Source: Clostridiales bacterium (lineage in GTDB: Bacteria; Bacillota; Clostridia; Oscillospirales; Butyricicoccaceae). Taken from it: a stretch of 64,000 nucleotides of DNA. Positions 13,378 to 23,780 of the stretch are shown piece after piece. The DNA is taken from assembly GCA_004555915.1 (NCBI GenBank), contig SFJM01000009.1, positions 1 to 64,000 on the forward strand, in the 5' to 3' direction. The notes under the pieces are model-generated. The model searched no databases. It was not told where the DNA came from and worked only from the letters and a program-made list of their open reading frames with translations. The position numbers were made by a program, and so were the translations under genes. Position 1 is the first letter of the stretch; every line of letters starts with the position of its first letter.

Positions 13378-16300
13378 TTACTTGAAGTACTTCACGCCGT
13401 TTTCAAAGATCGGCTGGTACTTTTCGCCAAAGATATTCTGTCCAACATACTTGGTGTAGCGTTCGGTATGTCCCATCTTGCCCAGAACACGGCCGTCCGG
13501 GGAGGTGATACCCTCAATGGCACACATGGAACCGTTCGGGTTGAAGGCAATATCCATGGACGGATTGCCGTCAAAGTCAACATACTGGAATGCAACCTGG
13601 CCATTGGCAACCAGACGGTCAATCTCTGCCTGCGGTGCCACGAAACGGCCTTCACCATGGGAGATTGCGATGGAATGTACATCGCCTACCTCACAGGAGG
13701 ACAGCCACGGGGACTTGACAGAAGCCACACGGGTCTGTACATAGCGGGACTGATGGCGGCCAATCAGGTTATAGGTCAGGGTCGGGCAGGTATCATCCAG
13801 ATCACGGATTTCACCATACGGTACCAGACCCAGCTTAATCAGTGCCTGGAAGCCATTGCAGATACCCAGCATCAGACCGTCACGGTTGTTCAGCAGGTCG
13901 TGCACCGCATCCTTGATTGCCGGAGCACGCAGGAAGGAGGCAATAAACTTACCGGAACCATCCGGCTCGTCACCGCCGGAGAAGCCGCCCGGCAGAATCA
14001 TCATCTGGGAACCGCGGATGGCTGCCTCCAGCTCCTCTGCGGACTGCATCAGCGCATCCTGAGACAGATTGCGAACAACCACAATCTTTGCTTCACCGCC
14101 GGCAGTTTCCACAGCCTTTGCGGTATCATATTCACAGTTGGTACCCGGGAATACCGGAATAACCGCTGCCGGACGGGCAGTTTTTACTGCCGGAGCCTTG
14201 GCATAGCGCTCCTCCCATACTGGCTTGACCAGCTTGTCATCCGATGCTGCCGCACGGGTCGGGAATACCTTCTCCAGTGTGCCTTCCAGTGCGCCCTTCA
14301 GCTCATCCAGAGAAATGATTTCGCCAAATGCGTCGATTTCCGGCTTTGCGATGGTCATACCAACCATCCACAGCGGCATATTCTCCAGCTCTTCGGTTGC
14401 TTCAATCAGGATGCCGCCATAGTTCTTGAGGAACAGTGCTTCCGGCTGGAAGTCCGGTGCGAAGGTAAAGCCGATATCATTGCCGACAGACATCTTGATG
14501 ATGCCTTCTGCAATGCCGCCTGCTGCCAGTGCCCAGGATGCGGCTACCTTGCCCTCATCCACCAGCTTCTGAATGGTCTCCCATGTTGCACGGATTGCAT
14601 CATAATCCGGAGAACCGTCCATATTGTACGCTGCATCAAAGAAGTATACCGGATGTCCTGCTGCCTTGAATTCCGGGGAAACCAGATGGTCAGCTTCCTG
14701 CGGCGCAATGGCAAAGGATACCAGCGTCGGCGGTACATGCATATCATCATAGGTACCGGACATGGAGTCCTTACCGCCGATTGCCGCACGGCCCAGCTTT
14801 TCCTGTGCATCATATGCACCCAGCAGAGCAGCAAACGGAGTACCGAACTTCTCCGGGTCACGGTTCAGATGTTCAAAATATTCCTGGAAGGTCAGGTAAG
14901 CGGTGCGGTAATCACAGCCTGCCGCTACCAGACGTGCCATGGATTCAATGACAGCGCAGGATGCGCCGAGGAACGGGTTCTGTTCCATGAAATACGGGTC
15001 AAAACCAAAGCCCATGACCGATGCAGTAGAGCACTGTCCAGAGGTCGGCAGGGTTGCTGCCATAACCTGGGTCGGGGTCAGCTGGTTCTTACCGCCATAG
15101 GGCATGAAGACAGAGCTTGCGCCGATGGAACCGTCAAACCGCTCGGTCAGGCCGCGTTCCAGACAGATATTCAGCTGAGAAGACAGATTCAGCAGCTTTT
15201 CCTTCAGCGTCGCACCCTCTGCCGGAGCTTCAATGCTCGGATTCGGCAGCGGAGCCACATGCGCATTGGCATGCTTGGACGCACCATTGGTATTCAGGAA
15301 GTCACGGGATACATCCACAATGGTCTTGCCATTCCAGGTCATGCGCAGGCGGTTGGTATCGGTTACCGTTGCAACAACGGTTGCTTCAATGTTTTCTTCA
15401 TTTGCCATGCGGATAAAGGTATCCACATTTTCCCTGGCAACGACAACTGCCATACGTTCCTGAGACTCGGAAATTGCCAGCTCGGTGCCGTCCAGACCAT
15501 CATACTTCTTCGGTACGGCATTCAGGTCGATATCCAGACCATCTGCCAGCTCGCCGATAGCAACCGATACACCGCCTGCACCGAAGTCATTGCAGCGGCG
15601 GATCATACGGGTAACTTCCGGATTGCGGAACAGACGCTGAATCTTACGTTCCTCCGGCGGATTGCCCTTCTGTACCTCTGCGCCGCAGGTTTCCAGCGAT
15701 TCGGTGGTATGGCTCTTGGAGGAACCGGTTGCACCGCCGCAGCCGTCACGACCGGTACGGCCGCCCAGCAGGATGACAATATCACCCGGATCCGGTACTT
15801 CACGGACAACATTTTCAATCGGAGCCGCACCGACTACCGCACCGATTTCCATACGCTTTGCCACATAGCCCGGATGGTAAATCTCATGTACCAGTCCGGT
15901 AGCCAGACCGATCTGGTTGCCGTAGGAGGAATAACCGCCTGCCGCTGTGGTACACAGCTTGCGCTGGGGCAGCTTATGCTCCAGTGTCTCATGCAGCGGG
16001 ACAGTCGGATCCCCGGCGCCGGTGACACGCATTGCCTGATAAACATAGCTTCTGCCGGACAGCGGGTCACGGATGGCGCCGCCAAGGCAGGTTGCCGCGC
16101 CGCCGAACGGTTCAATTTCCGTCGGATGGTTATGGGTTTCATTTTTAAACATGAGCAGCCACGGCTCTTTCTTGCCGTCCACGGTTGCGTCAATGCGGAT
16201 GGAGCAGGCATTGATTTCCTCACTCACATCAATATTCGGCAGGTTGCCGCGCTTCTTGAGCACCTTTGCACCGGCGGTACCGATATCCATCAGGGTAACC

Positions 16301-17109
16301 GGACGCTTTGCAGCCTTTTCCTCACCATAGACTTCGATACGGCCAGCCAGATAACGCTCATACGCTGCCTTGACCATCGGGTCTTCGATATTGCTGCTGT
16401 CAATCTCGGTCAGGAAGGTGGTATGACGGCAATGGTCAGACCAGTAGGTGTCAATCATCCGTACTTCGGTGATGGTCGGATCACGCTTTTCCTCACCGGC
16501 AAAATAGCTCTGCAGGAACTGCAGATCATCCAGCTCCATTGCCAGACCCAGGCTGGTACGCATTTCCTCCAGCGCGGATGCATCCATGGAGATAAAGCCG
16601 GTTACGGTATCCACCTCTGTGGGGATTGCGTAATTGGCAGCCAGTGTTTCCGGCTTTTCCTTGGAAGCCTCTCTGGAATCCACCGGGTTAATCAGATAGC
16701 CACGGATTTTATCCAGATCCGCATCGGTCAGCTTGCCGCCCAGCACATAGATATGGGCTGCCGCTACCTTCGGACGTTCTCCCTGGGTCATCAGCTGGAT
16801 ACACTGGGCACAGGAATCCGAACGCTGGTCATACTGACCCGGCAGCGGTTCCACTGCCAGAATCCGGTAATCACCCTCCGGCATCGGATACTGCTCATCA
16901 TAGCAATCGTCTACCATCGGTTCGGAGAACACGATGTTCTTTGCCTTCGCATAGGTTTCCGCATCAATGCCTTCCACATCGTAACGGCACAGCTCACGCA
17001 CATAGGTCAATGCCGGAATTTCCAGCAGTTCCCGCATGCTGCTGCACAGAGACTGGGACGCACTGTCGAATCCACTGCGCTTTTCAGTATAACATCTTAA
17101 TACTGCCAT
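13378..17109 (-). CDS. purL: Phosphoribosylformylglycinamidine synthase, single-chain
   Basis: PurL converts FGAR to FGAM with ATP and glutamine in purine synthesis. The 1243-residue chain carries an N-terminal PurS-like region, two AIRS-type synthetase halves (HNHPTEIEPFGGAATCLGG; LLGGRTGRDGCGGATGSSKSH; DFGAGGVSVAIGELADG) and a C-terminal class I glutaminase with nucleophile Cys in LGICNGFQALIKLG and SHGEGRF. This fused form is common in Clostridia and proteobacteria, whereas Bacillus uses separate PurS/PurQ/PurL. It is monocistronic here. The start MAVLRCYTEKRSGFD fits clostridial homologues. A long open frame on the opposite strand is a codon-bias shadow. Confidence 0.96.
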   Translation of the reverse strand: MAVLRCYTEKRSGFDSASQSLCSSMRELLEIPALTYVRELCRYDVEGIDAETYAKAKNIVFSEPMVDDCYDEQYPMPEGDYRILAVEPLPGQYDQRSDSCAQCIQLMTQGERPKVAAAHIYVLGGKLTDADLDKIRGYLINPVDSREASKEKPETLAANYAIPTEVDTVTGFISMDASALEEMRTSLGLAMELDDLQFLQSYFAGEEKRDPTITEVRMIDTYWSDHCRHTTFLTEIDSSNIEDPMVKAAYERYLAGRIEVYGEEKAAKRPVTLMDIGTAGAKVLKKRGNLPNIDVSEEINACSIRIDATVDGKKEPWLLMFKNETHNHPTEIEPFGGAATCLGGAIRDPLSGRSYVYQAMRVTGAGDPTVPLHETLEHKLPQRKLCTTAAGGYSSYGNQIGLATGLVHEIYHPGYVAKRMEIGAVVGAAPIENVVREVPDPGDIVILLGGRTGRDGCGGATGSSKSHTTESLETCGAEVQKGNPPEERKIQRLFRNPEVTRMIRRCNDFGAGGVSVAIGELADGLDIDLNAVPKKYDGLDGTELAISESQERMAVVVARENVDTFIRMANEENIEATVVATVTDTNRLRMTWNGKTIVDVSRDFLNTNGASKHANAHVAPLPNPSIEAPAEGATLKEKLLNLSSQLNICLERGLTERFDGSIGASSVFMPYGGKNQLTPTQVMAATLPTSGQCSTASVMGFGFDPYFMEQNPFLGASCAVIESMARLVAAGCDYRTAYLTFQEYFEHLNRDPEKFGTPFAALLGAYDAQEKLGRAAIGGKDSMSGTYDDMHVPPTLVSFAIAPQEADHLVSPEFKAAGHPVYFFDAAYNMDGSPDYDAIRATWETIQKLVDEGKVAASWALAAGGIAEGIIKMSVGNDIGFTFAPDFQPEALFLKNYGGILIEATEELENMPLWMVGMTIAKPEIDAFGEIISLDELKGALEGTLEKVFPTRAAASDDKLVKPVWEERYAKAPAVKTARPAAVIPVFPGTNCEYDTAKAVETAGGEAKIVVVRNLSQDALMQSAEELEAAIRGSQMMILPGGFSGGDEPDGSGKFIASFLRAPAIKDAVHDLLNNRDGLMLGICNGFQALIKLGLVPYGEIRDLDDTCPTLTYNLIGRHQSRYVQTRVASVKSPWLSSCEVGDVHSIAISHGEGRFVAPQAEIDRLVANGQVAFQYVDFDGNPSMDIAFNPNGSMCAIEGITSPDGRVLGKMGHTERYTKYVGQNIFGEKYQPIFENGVKYFK

Positions 17110-17289
17110 GTTGCACCTCGAAAAAACATAGTATCGTCAATTTTTTTGTACGGATATACTCATATATTGTTATCATACCGTTTTTCCGGTTCTTTTTCAA
17201 CGCTATTATACCAATCCACAGGGATTTTGTGACATTCGACTAAATTTCCATATAAAAAGTGTCACTTCCTGCACATGTCATGGGAAAAA

Positions 17290-17332
17290 GGCAAAAAAAG
17301 CAACCGCCCTGCGGTATCCCGCGGGACGGTCA
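17290..17332 (-). terminator. Terminator of htrA
   Basis: Arms ACCGTCCCGC and GCAGGGCGGT on the minus strand, followed by GCTTTTTTTG. Confidence 0.7.
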
Positions 17333-17341
17333 CTGCTGTCT

Positions 17342-18853
17342 TTATGGAATGGTATAGCCATAGCCGCCATACGGGTTGGTATAGCCATTGTTGTTGGAGG
17401 AAGAATCCTGCTGGGTCGATGCCGTCTCACCCGACAGATCCGCTTCATCAATCAGTGTAATTTCAATCTCCTGTGTTTTGCCATCACGATAAATCGTCAG
17501 GGTAATGGTATCACCTGCGGACAAATTGCTCTTGACCTCATTGATCTCCGACATGCCGGTGATTTCCTTGCCGTTGACGCCGGTGATAATATCACCCGCC
17601 TGAATGCCCTTCTTGTACGCATCCGATGCAGTGTCCACACTGGATACATATACACCCTGGGGCAGATTGAAATAGTTTGCACGGGATGCATCAATATCAT
17701 AGCCGCTGATGCCAATCGCCGGACGGCCGGTGACATGGCCATATGCAATCAGCTCATCCACAATTTCCTTGGCGGTACTCATGGGAATGGCAAAGCCCAT
17801 GCCTTCAATCGACGCACTGTCCATGGAGGACGCACTCAGCTTGGAGGAGGTAATGCCAATGACCTGGCCGGCAGAATTGATAAGCGCACCGCCGGAGTTG
17901 CCCGGATTGATGGCAGTATCGGTCTGAATCAGTGTCATCACACGGTCATTGATGGTGACATCACGGTTGATGGCGGAAATAAAACCGCCGGTGAAGCTGT
18001 TCTGGTATTCAATGCCGCCCGGGGAACCGATGGCAAAGGCACGGTCGCCTACCTTGACGGAATCCGAATCACCGAATTCCGCTGCGGTCAGGCCAGTGGC
18101 ATCAATTTTCAATACCGCAAGGTCGGTCTGTTCATCGGTGCCCACCAGTGTTGCCTTATGGGAGGTAGAATCCTCCAGTACAACGGTAAACAGGTCGCCG
18201 CCGCTGACCACATGGTTATTGGTGATAATATAACCATCCTCACTCATAATGACACCGGAGCCGGAGGACTCGCTGCCTGCCCGGATTTCATCCACAATAA
18301 TCGCGACAACCGAGGGGGATACCTTTTCATATACATCGGAATAGCTGCCCAGGTCATCCTTAGTCTGCTGAATCTCCACGGTCTGTGTATCCGGATTCGT
18401 GCCGCTGCCGCTGTCGGTCACGCCATAGCCGGCGGAATCCCCATTGCCCATTGCGGGCAGCTTGATCCCACCGCCTGCCAGCATGCCGCCGCCAAAGGCA
18501 ATCGCTGCGATGAGCACGCCTGCCACTACCGGCTTCCATGGGAAATGGGACGGCTTCTTTGGCTTCTTTGGTTTTCTCGGTTTCTTTGCGCCGCCACTCC
18601 ACTGCTCATAGCTGGTGCCGCCCGGAGGCGGTGTACTGCCGCCATTGCCGCTGCTGCTGTCATAGGTGGTGCGGCCCTGTGTATTCCCGTAATAGCTGTT
18701 GCTGTAGGTGCTGCTGCTCCGGGTCTGTTCATATGTTCCGTCGGTATGGGCATAGCCACTGCCCGGCTGTTCATCCGCACCGCGTACCGGTGTCTGGTAC
18801 GGCGTGGTCTGCTCGGATGCGTCATGCTCCGTATTTCGATTAAACTCGTCCAT
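17342..18853 (-). CDS. htrA: HtrA/DegP-type membrane-anchored serine protease with PDZ domain
   Basis: A surface quality-control protease for misfolded exported proteins. The order is a Gly/Ser/Tyr/Thr-rich cytoplasmic segment (1-85), a basic Lys/Pro stretch (90-107), one membrane helix (about 108-127), the trypsin-like domain (170-390) with His214 (TNNHVV), Asp244 (QTDLAVLKI) and Ser320 (NPGNSGGALIN), one PDZ domain (395-480) and a Ser/Asn-rich tail. All three catalytic residues are present. The upstream two-component genes at 19055-21201 are on the same strand and may regulate it as in CssRS-HtrA systems; that link is inference. Confidence 0.94.
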   Translation of the reverse strand: MDEFNRNTEHDASEQTTPYQTPVRGADEQPGSGYAHTDGTYEQTRSSSTYSNSYYGNTQGRTTYDSSSGNGGSTPPPGGTSYEQWSGGAKKPRKPKKPKKPSHFPWKPVVAGVLIAAIAFGGGMLAGGGIKLPAMGNGDSAGYGVTDSGSGTNPDTQTVEIQQTKDDLGSYSDVYEKVSPSVVAIIVDEIRAGSESSGSGVIMSEDGYIITNNHVVSGGDLFTVVLEDSTSHKATLVGTDEQTDLAVLKIDATGLTAAEFGDSDSVKVGDRAFAIGSPGGIEYQNSFTGGFISAINRDVTINDRVMTLIQTDTAINPGNSGGALINSAGQVIGITSSKLSASSMDSASIEGMGFAIPMSTAKEIVDELIAYGHVTGRPAIGISGYDIDASRANYFNLPQGVYVSSVDTASDAYKKGIQAGDIITGVNGKEITGMSEINEVKSNLSAGDTITLTIYRDGKTQEIEITLIDEADLSGETASTQQDSSSNNNGYTNPYGGYGYTIP

Positions 18854-19012
18854 AAGAGTATCCTCCTTTATGTTGTCTGTATTCTACCGCATCTATATGA
18901 TAATTCGTTGTCTCTAATGTTAAGTTTTTGTGAACCTGTGTTTTTCTGCATATTGTCCTCTGTTGATTCCATTCAAAGCAGAATTTTCGTGTCTTTTTTG
19001 TGACACATACAA

Positions 19013-19052
19013 AAATACCGATGCAGAGATGGATTCCGCTGCACCGGTATTT
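19013..19052 (-). terminator. Terminator of the two-component operon
   Basis: AAATACCGGTGCAG pairs with CTGCATCGGTATTT, followed by TTTGT on the minus strand, directly after the kinase stop codon. Confidence 0.75.
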
Positions 19053-19054
19053 CA

Positions 19055-20524
19055 TTATGATTCTGTTTTTTTGCCGCGCTCATGGCTGTCGGTCTTTTCC
19101 GCGAGCGGAATGGTAAAGGTAAACTCCGTGCCCTCACCGGAGGAACGGACCGAAATATCACCGCCATGCAGATTGACAATGGATTTGACAATATACAGGC
19201 CCAGTCCGGCGCCGGTACGGTCCCGGCTGCGGCTGCGGTCCACCTTATAGAACCGGTCAAATACATGGGGCAGATCCTCCGGCGGAATCTGGGAACCGGT
19301 ATTGCGGATCAGGAACAGGCTCATGGTACCTTCCCGTTCCGCATGGATGGACAATGTGCCGCCGTCATTGACAAATTTCACCGCATTATCCACCAGATTG
19401 TAAATGACGCGATAGATATGGTCACTGTCGCCATAGACAATCAGGTTATCCGCCAGCTCCACATCCATCTCCAGCTGCTTGTCATTGATCTGCTTCTCAA
19501 AGCTGATGAGCACCCGTGCCGCCATCTCGGTCAGATCAAAGGGTGCGGGTGTGATAATCAGCTCACCCGCCTGAATCTTCGCCGCATCCAGCATGCGCAC
19601 AACCAGCCGGGACAGCCGTCCCACCTCTTCCGAAATGATTTTCAGATACTGGTTATGCTTTTCCGGCGGAATGGTGCCATCCAGCATGCCATCCACAAAG
19701 CCGCGGATCGAGGTCATGGGCGTTTTCAGCTCATGGGATACATTTGCCACAAAGCCCCGGCTCAATTCCTCCATCTGCTGCAGGGAGGTTGCCATATTGT
19801 TAAAGCTGGCTGCCAGCTCGTCAATCTCATCACAGTTATTGTTTTCGGATACACGGACATCAAATTCACCATGTCCGAATTTTTTCGCAGCGGATACCAG
19901 TCCCTTCAGCGGGCGCGTCATCATATCCGACAGGAACCAGCTGATAATCAGCGTCAGGATCAGGGTAATGCAGATAATCAGCAGATAGCTGCGCATGATG
20001 TTGTTCATCAGGCCGGTGGTGGAAGCGGACGGCGTTGCCGCAATGACCAGCGCGGCGGTACTGCCGTCCTGCCGTTCACAGCGGCTGCCTGCGATGAAAT
20101 AATTTTCCGTAAACAGACCGCTGATATTGCCCGTGCCGAAATAGGAGCCCTTGGTACGGATGGTATCTGCCAGCTTGTCACTGACTGCACCCTGTATGGC
20201 TTTCTCCAGCTCCCCATCCTCCTGCGGCAGGGACAGGATATTAATATTGCCTTCCTCATCGGTCAGCAGGATAATGCAGCCGCTGACTGCTGCCTGCTGA
20301 TCCAGATAGGTCTGCAAAAAGGTATTGTAATCCGGGCTGTCCAGCAAGCTCAGATTATTTTCTACAATGGTATTGATGTAATCCACCGTTGTATCCAGCT
20401 GCTCCTGCTTTTCCTGAATGGAATAGCGGCTGACCTGCGCCATAAACACACCGCCGGTAAAGGTAAAACTAATCAGGATCAGCATGGCAAATGCCACATA
20501 ATTTTTGACAAATATATTTCTCAT
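19055..20524 (-). CDS. Sensor histidine kinase, two-membrane-helix type
   Basis: The 489-residue kinase has membrane helices at about 8-30 and 176-198 with an extracytoplasmic sensor between, a HAMP domain (199-252), the HisKA dimerisation helix with phospho-accepting His264 (NVSHELKTPMTSIRG), and a HATPase_c domain with N-box NLVDNAVKF and G-boxes DRTGAGLGLYIVKSIV. It overlaps the preceding response-regulator gene by one base (20524), so the two are translated together. The sensed signal is unknown; the layout is that of envelope-stress or resistance sensors. The htrA gene lies next in the same direction. Confidence 0.94.
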   Translation of the reverse strand: MRNIFVKNYVAFAMLILISFTFTGGVFMAQVSRYSIQEKQEQLDTTVDYINTIVENNLSLLDSPDYNTFLQTYLDQQAAVSGCIILLTDEEGNINILSLPQEDGELEKAIQGAVSDKLADTIRTKGSYFGTGNISGLFTENYFIAGSRCERQDGSTAALVIAATPSASTTGLMNNIMRSYLLIICITLILTLIISWFLSDMMTRPLKGLVSAAKKFGHGEFDVRVSENNNCDEIDELAASFNNMATSLQQMEELSRGFVANVSHELKTPMTSIRGFVDGMLDGTIPPEKHNQYLKIISEEVGRLSRLVVRMLDAAKIQAGELIITPAPFDLTEMAARVLISFEKQINDKQLEMDVELADNLIVYGDSDHIYRVIYNLVDNAVKFVNDGGTLSIHAEREGTMSLFLIRNTGSQIPPEDLPHVFDRFYKVDRSRSRDRTGAGLGLYIVKSIVNLHGGDISVRSSGEGTEFTFTIPLAEKTDSHERGKKTES

Positions 20525-21201
20525 CAGTCTCTGGTCTCAAACTTATAGCCTACGCCCCAGACGGTTTTCAGCTCCCATTTATCACTGACACCTTCCAGCT
20601 TTTCACGCAGGCGCTTGACATGTACATCTACCGTGCGGGTATCGCCGAAATAATCAAAGCCCCACACGTCATCCAGCAGCTGTGCACGGGTAAATACCCG
20701 GTTCGGGCTGGAAGCAAGGAAGTACAGCAGTTCAATTTCCTTCGGCGGTGCATCCACCCGCTTGCCATCCACAATCAGGTCATACGCCTGCTTGTCCACG
20801 GTCAGCTTGTCAAAGGAGATTTTTCCGCTTTCCTCCGGTGCAAAGCGGCGGAATACGGCACGGACACGTGCCACAACCTCACGCATTTCCAACGGCTTGA
20901 CAATATAGTCATCCGCACCCATTTCCAGACCATTGACCTTGTCAAAGGTTTCACCCTTTGCGGTCAGAATGATAATCGGCACCTTGCTTTCCTCACGGAT
21001 GATTTTGCATACCTGCCAGCCGTCCATAATCGGCATCATGACATCCAGCAGAATCATATCCGGATTGACCTTGCGCCACTGTTCCACGCCTTCCTCACCA
21101 TTGGAAGCCTCTGTAATTTCATATCCCTCACGCTCGAGGTATAACCGTAACAGCTCACGAATATTGCCGTCATCTTCCACAATCAGAATTTTCTTGCTCA
21201 T
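20524..21201 (-). CDS. OmpR/PhoB-family response regulator
   Basis: The 225-residue regulator has a receiver domain with acidic pocket Asp10/Asp11, phosphorylation site Asp53 (MILLDVMMPIMDG) and the conserved LTAKG Lys, followed by a winged-helix domain (about 130-223) with NRVFTRAQLLDDVWG and RTVDVHVKRLREKLE. It is the first gene of the pair with the kinase at 19055 and is its evident partner. Target promoters cannot be read from the window. Start and Shine-Dalgarno GGAGGG upstream agree. Confidence 0.95.
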   Translation of the reverse strand: MSKKILIVEDDGNIRELLRLYLEREGYEITEASNGEEGVEQWRKVNPDMILLDVMMPIMDGWQVCKIIREESKVPIIILTAKGETFDKVNGLEMGADDYIVKPLEMREVVARVRAVFRRFAPEESGKISFDKLTVDKQAYDLIVDGKRVDAPPKEIELLYFLASSPNRVFTRAQLLDDVWGFDYFGDTRTVDVHVKRLREKLEGVSDKWELKTVWGVGYKFETRD

Positions 21202-21420
21202 GTTCCTGTTTCCCTCCTGTTTTTCAGGGAGCCTTGCATGCTCTCGTATTTTTAGCCAATTCTATTATACGGCATTTTTCCGCGCAATTCATTACTTTTC
21301 TGTAAACGCTTCGGATTTTATACGGTATTTTTACCATACCAGCCGTTTGGGGCAGAAAAACAGCCTTCCGCGGAATATTTCATGAATCTCAGCCAGTAAA
21401 GCTGATGGTACCGTAAAACC

Positions 21421-21452
21421 AACGGCTCCCTCAGAGGAGGGAGGCTTTGGCT
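21421..21452. repeat. MITE-like repeat fragment, copy B
   Basis: Only the outer part, GGCTCCCTCAGAGGAGGGAG followed by GCTTT, is present, matching the outer ends of copies A, C and D. It lies between two genes and might act as a terminator for the DUF4015 gene. Confidence 0.65.
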
Positions 21453-21543
21453 TTTTCGTCAAGGTAACATGTTGCCTTACATGCTTCATTCAGATGAAAA
21501 CGCTCCTTGTGGAAACGTATCTGCAAAGCAAACGGAGAGGGAT

Positions 21544-22800
21544 TTATCCCTCTCCATCGTAATCTTCCTCATTGTCTCCGTCGTAATCGTCTTCATAATC
21601 CTCATCCGAATCATCCGGATTTTCCTCATAAGCGGAATCCTGCGGTTCATCGGAGTCATCCGTGCTGTCCGCACGCTCACCGCCCATGACGGCAAGGGCT
21701 TCTGCGGTATTGTCCACCGCACGCAGCACGGCATCCCCTTCATATGCCATCCATGCACTGGTGCTGTCCAGTATCGGAATGACCACAGCCTCCGGCGCGG
21801 TCTGCTGCAGCTGTGCCACAGCCTGTGCCGCATCCTCCGCACTGCCTGCCGGGACAAAAATCCGGTCTGCCGTTGTCAGGAGCTGTTCCACATCACCTGC
21901 CGGGAATCCATCCTCCGTGGCGGAATCAGACAAATCCGTCAGGGCGGAAATGGTATCCGCCGTCAGGCTCACCGGCACCTCTGCCTTTTCCTGTATCTCC
22001 TGCAGGGCGTCCAGCAGCACTTCCGCCTGTTCCTGCGGCGTGTCATCAAAATCAATGCGGTCAATATGTCCCCGGGCCGGGAAGATAAATTCGTCCAGCA
22101 GGATTTCGTCACAGCCTGCCTCCACCGCGCTTTTGGCAATATCACACAGATATTCCACCGTATCCCGGTTGGTGGCATCCAGCCAGCGGGTATTGTCATA
22201 ATCCAGCCAGGTGCCGCCGCCGTCATACTGCATGGCAAGGTCCGCGTTCTGTGCCACTGCCTTCTGGTCGTGCATGCAGAAAATCCGTCCGATGACATGC
22301 ACATCCGCCTCACGCAGGGTCTGAATCGCCTGCTCCAGCTCCTCCGCACTGCTTTCCGTGATGACATCCGCATCATCCATGACATTGGTGTCCACATGGA
22401 TATTCAGATAGCCCTCACTGTCCTTGATGTTGACAATGACGGTATCCAGCGTGCCCTCCTGTGCCAGCTGCAGCAGCTGCTGTACCGTGCCCTCCTCCGC
22501 AACCGAATCCGCGGAAAGCATGGCGGCACGGGTTGCCGGCTGCGCCGCCGGTTGTTCTTCCGCAGGCTGTTCCTGCGGCTCCTCCGGCTGCGCCGGCGTT
22601 TCCTCGCCGGTGTTCTGATTTTCCGCTGCCTCCATGGCAAGCACGCCATAGCGGTCCACCACATGGGCGCCGTTTTCATCAAACGAGAGGCACTGGAAAA
22701 CCAGAACGACGCCCACGAATACAACCGCTGCCGCCACAATCAGGACTGCGGCCACCACACGGCGGATGCTGGAATGATTGTGTTTGCGATTGTCATTCAT
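21544..22800 (-). CDS. DUF4015 putative glycoside hydrolase, membrane-anchored, acidic tail
   Basis: The 418-residue protein has a basic N-terminus, one membrane helix (about 14-36), a Pro/Glu/Gln-rich linker (65-90) and a TIM-barrel-like DUF4015 domain (95-365). Typical features are HVIGRIFCMHDQKAVAQNADLAM, WLDATNRDTVEYLCDIAKSAVEAGCDEILLDEFIFPARG and the SLTADTIS strand. The last 45 residues are almost all Asp/Glu/Ser/Tyr. The domain is related to alpha-amylase-type barrels, but its substrate is unknown; a cell-wall or exopolysaccharide role is plausible. The acidic tail is unusual and may bind cations or wall polymers. It is separated by 41 bp from rnfB, transcribed in the same direction. 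Confidence 0.8.
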   Translation of the reverse strand: MNDNRKHNHSSIRRVVAAVLIVAAAVVFVGVVLVFQCLSFDENGAHVVDRYGVLAMEAAENQNTGEETPAQPEEPQEQPAEEQPAAQPATRAAMLSADSVAEEGTVQQLLQLAQEGTLDTVIVNIKDSEGYLNIHVDTNVMDDADVITESSAEELEQAIQTLREADVHVIGRIFCMHDQKAVAQNADLAMQYDGGGTWLDYDNTRWLDATNRDTVEYLCDIAKSAVEAGCDEILLDEFIFPARGHIDRIDFDDTPQEQAEVLLDALQEIQEKAEVPVSLTADTISALTDLSDSATEDGFPAGDVEQLLTTADRIFVPAGSAEDAAQAVAQLQQTAPEAVVIPILDSTSAWMAYEGDAVLRAVDNTAEALAVMGGERADSTDDSDEPQDSAYEENPDDSDEDYEDDYDGDNEEDYDGEG

Positions 22801-22841
22801 GGGCGTCTCCTTATTGGTTCAAAAGATTTTGGGGAAAGGGT

Positions 22842-23747
22842 TTACTTTTCTGCCTTTTCAGCAGCAGCCTTGGCAGCAGCAGCCTTCTCAGCGGCAGCCT
22901 TCTTTGCAGCAGCCTGCTTTGCCTTGATTTCCTGCAGCTCCTTGACCTTTTCCGGGGTGTTCCACGGCTCAATGATATGGCGCGGGCAAGCCTTTGCACA
23001 CATCTGGCACTTCTTGCACTTGTCATAGTCGATAACCGGGAGGTTGCCTTCCATATGGATGGCGTCAAACTTACAGGTCTTTTCACACAGACCGCAGCCG
23101 ATACAGCCTGCGGAACATGCGTCCATGACCTCCTTGCCCTTTGCCTTGGAAGAGCAGTCGATACGGATCGGGTTTGCAGCCGGTACCAGGCTGATGATAT
23201 GCTTCGGGCAGGCAGCCACACACTTGGAGCATGCGGTACACTTGTCCTCATCAACCTTTGCCACGCCGTTTACCACATGGATGGCACCGAACGGGCATGC
23301 CTTTTCACAGGTACCCAGACCCAGGCAGGCAAAGGCACATTCCTTGTAGCCGTTTGCCACGCGGATTGCACCCAGGCAATCCTCAATGCCTTCATAATTT
23401 GCGCGGTTCTTTGCGGTATCGCAGTCACCGGAGCAATTGACATGGGCAACCATCTTTTCGCTCTCGGTAACCTCTACGCCGAGAACCTTTGCGATCTTTT
23501 CTGCGGAAGCAGCGCCGCCGACCGGGCAGCCGTTAACCGGCGCCTTGCCTTCGACAATGGCAGTTGCCAGACCGTTACAGCCCGGATAGCCACAGCCGCC
23601 ACAGTTCGCACCCGGCAGGCACTCCTGTACCGCCGGAATACGCTCATCCACTTCGACCGCAAAGATCTTGGATGCAAATGCAAGGATCAGGCCGAACAGC
23701 AAGCCCATGACACCCAGAACCAGCACTGCAAAAATAATCGTATTCAT
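22842..23747 (-). CDS. rnfB: Rnf complex subunit B (iron-sulfur)
   Basis: RnfB receives electrons from ferredoxin in the Rnf ion-pumping complex. After an N-terminal membrane helix (3-25) comes the Fe-S motif CPGANCGGCGYPGCNG, then two ferredoxin-type regions with several CxxCxxCxxxCP motifs (about 135-270). The C-terminus is a Lys/Ala-rich helix of about 30 residues. It is the last gene of the rnfCDGEAB operon; gaps between the genes are 33 bp or shorter. Confidence 0.96.
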   Translation of the reverse strand: MNTIIFAVLVLGVMGLLFGLILAFASKIFAVEVDERIPAVQECLPGANCGGCGYPGCNGLATAIVEGKAPVNGCPVGGAASAEKIAKVLGVEVTESEKMVAHVNCSGDCDTAKNRANYEGIEDCLGAIRVANGYKECAFACLGLGTCEKACPFGAIHVVNGVAKVDEDKCTACSKCVAACPKHIISLVPAANPIRIDCSSKAKGKEVMDACSAGCIGCGLCEKTCKFDAIHMEGNLPVIDYDKCKKCQMCAKACPRHIIEPWNTPEKVKELQEIKAKQAAAKKAAAEKAAAAKAAAEKAEK

Positions 23748-23780
23748 CAGTTATTCACTCCTATTCTTTGACAGTCGGGA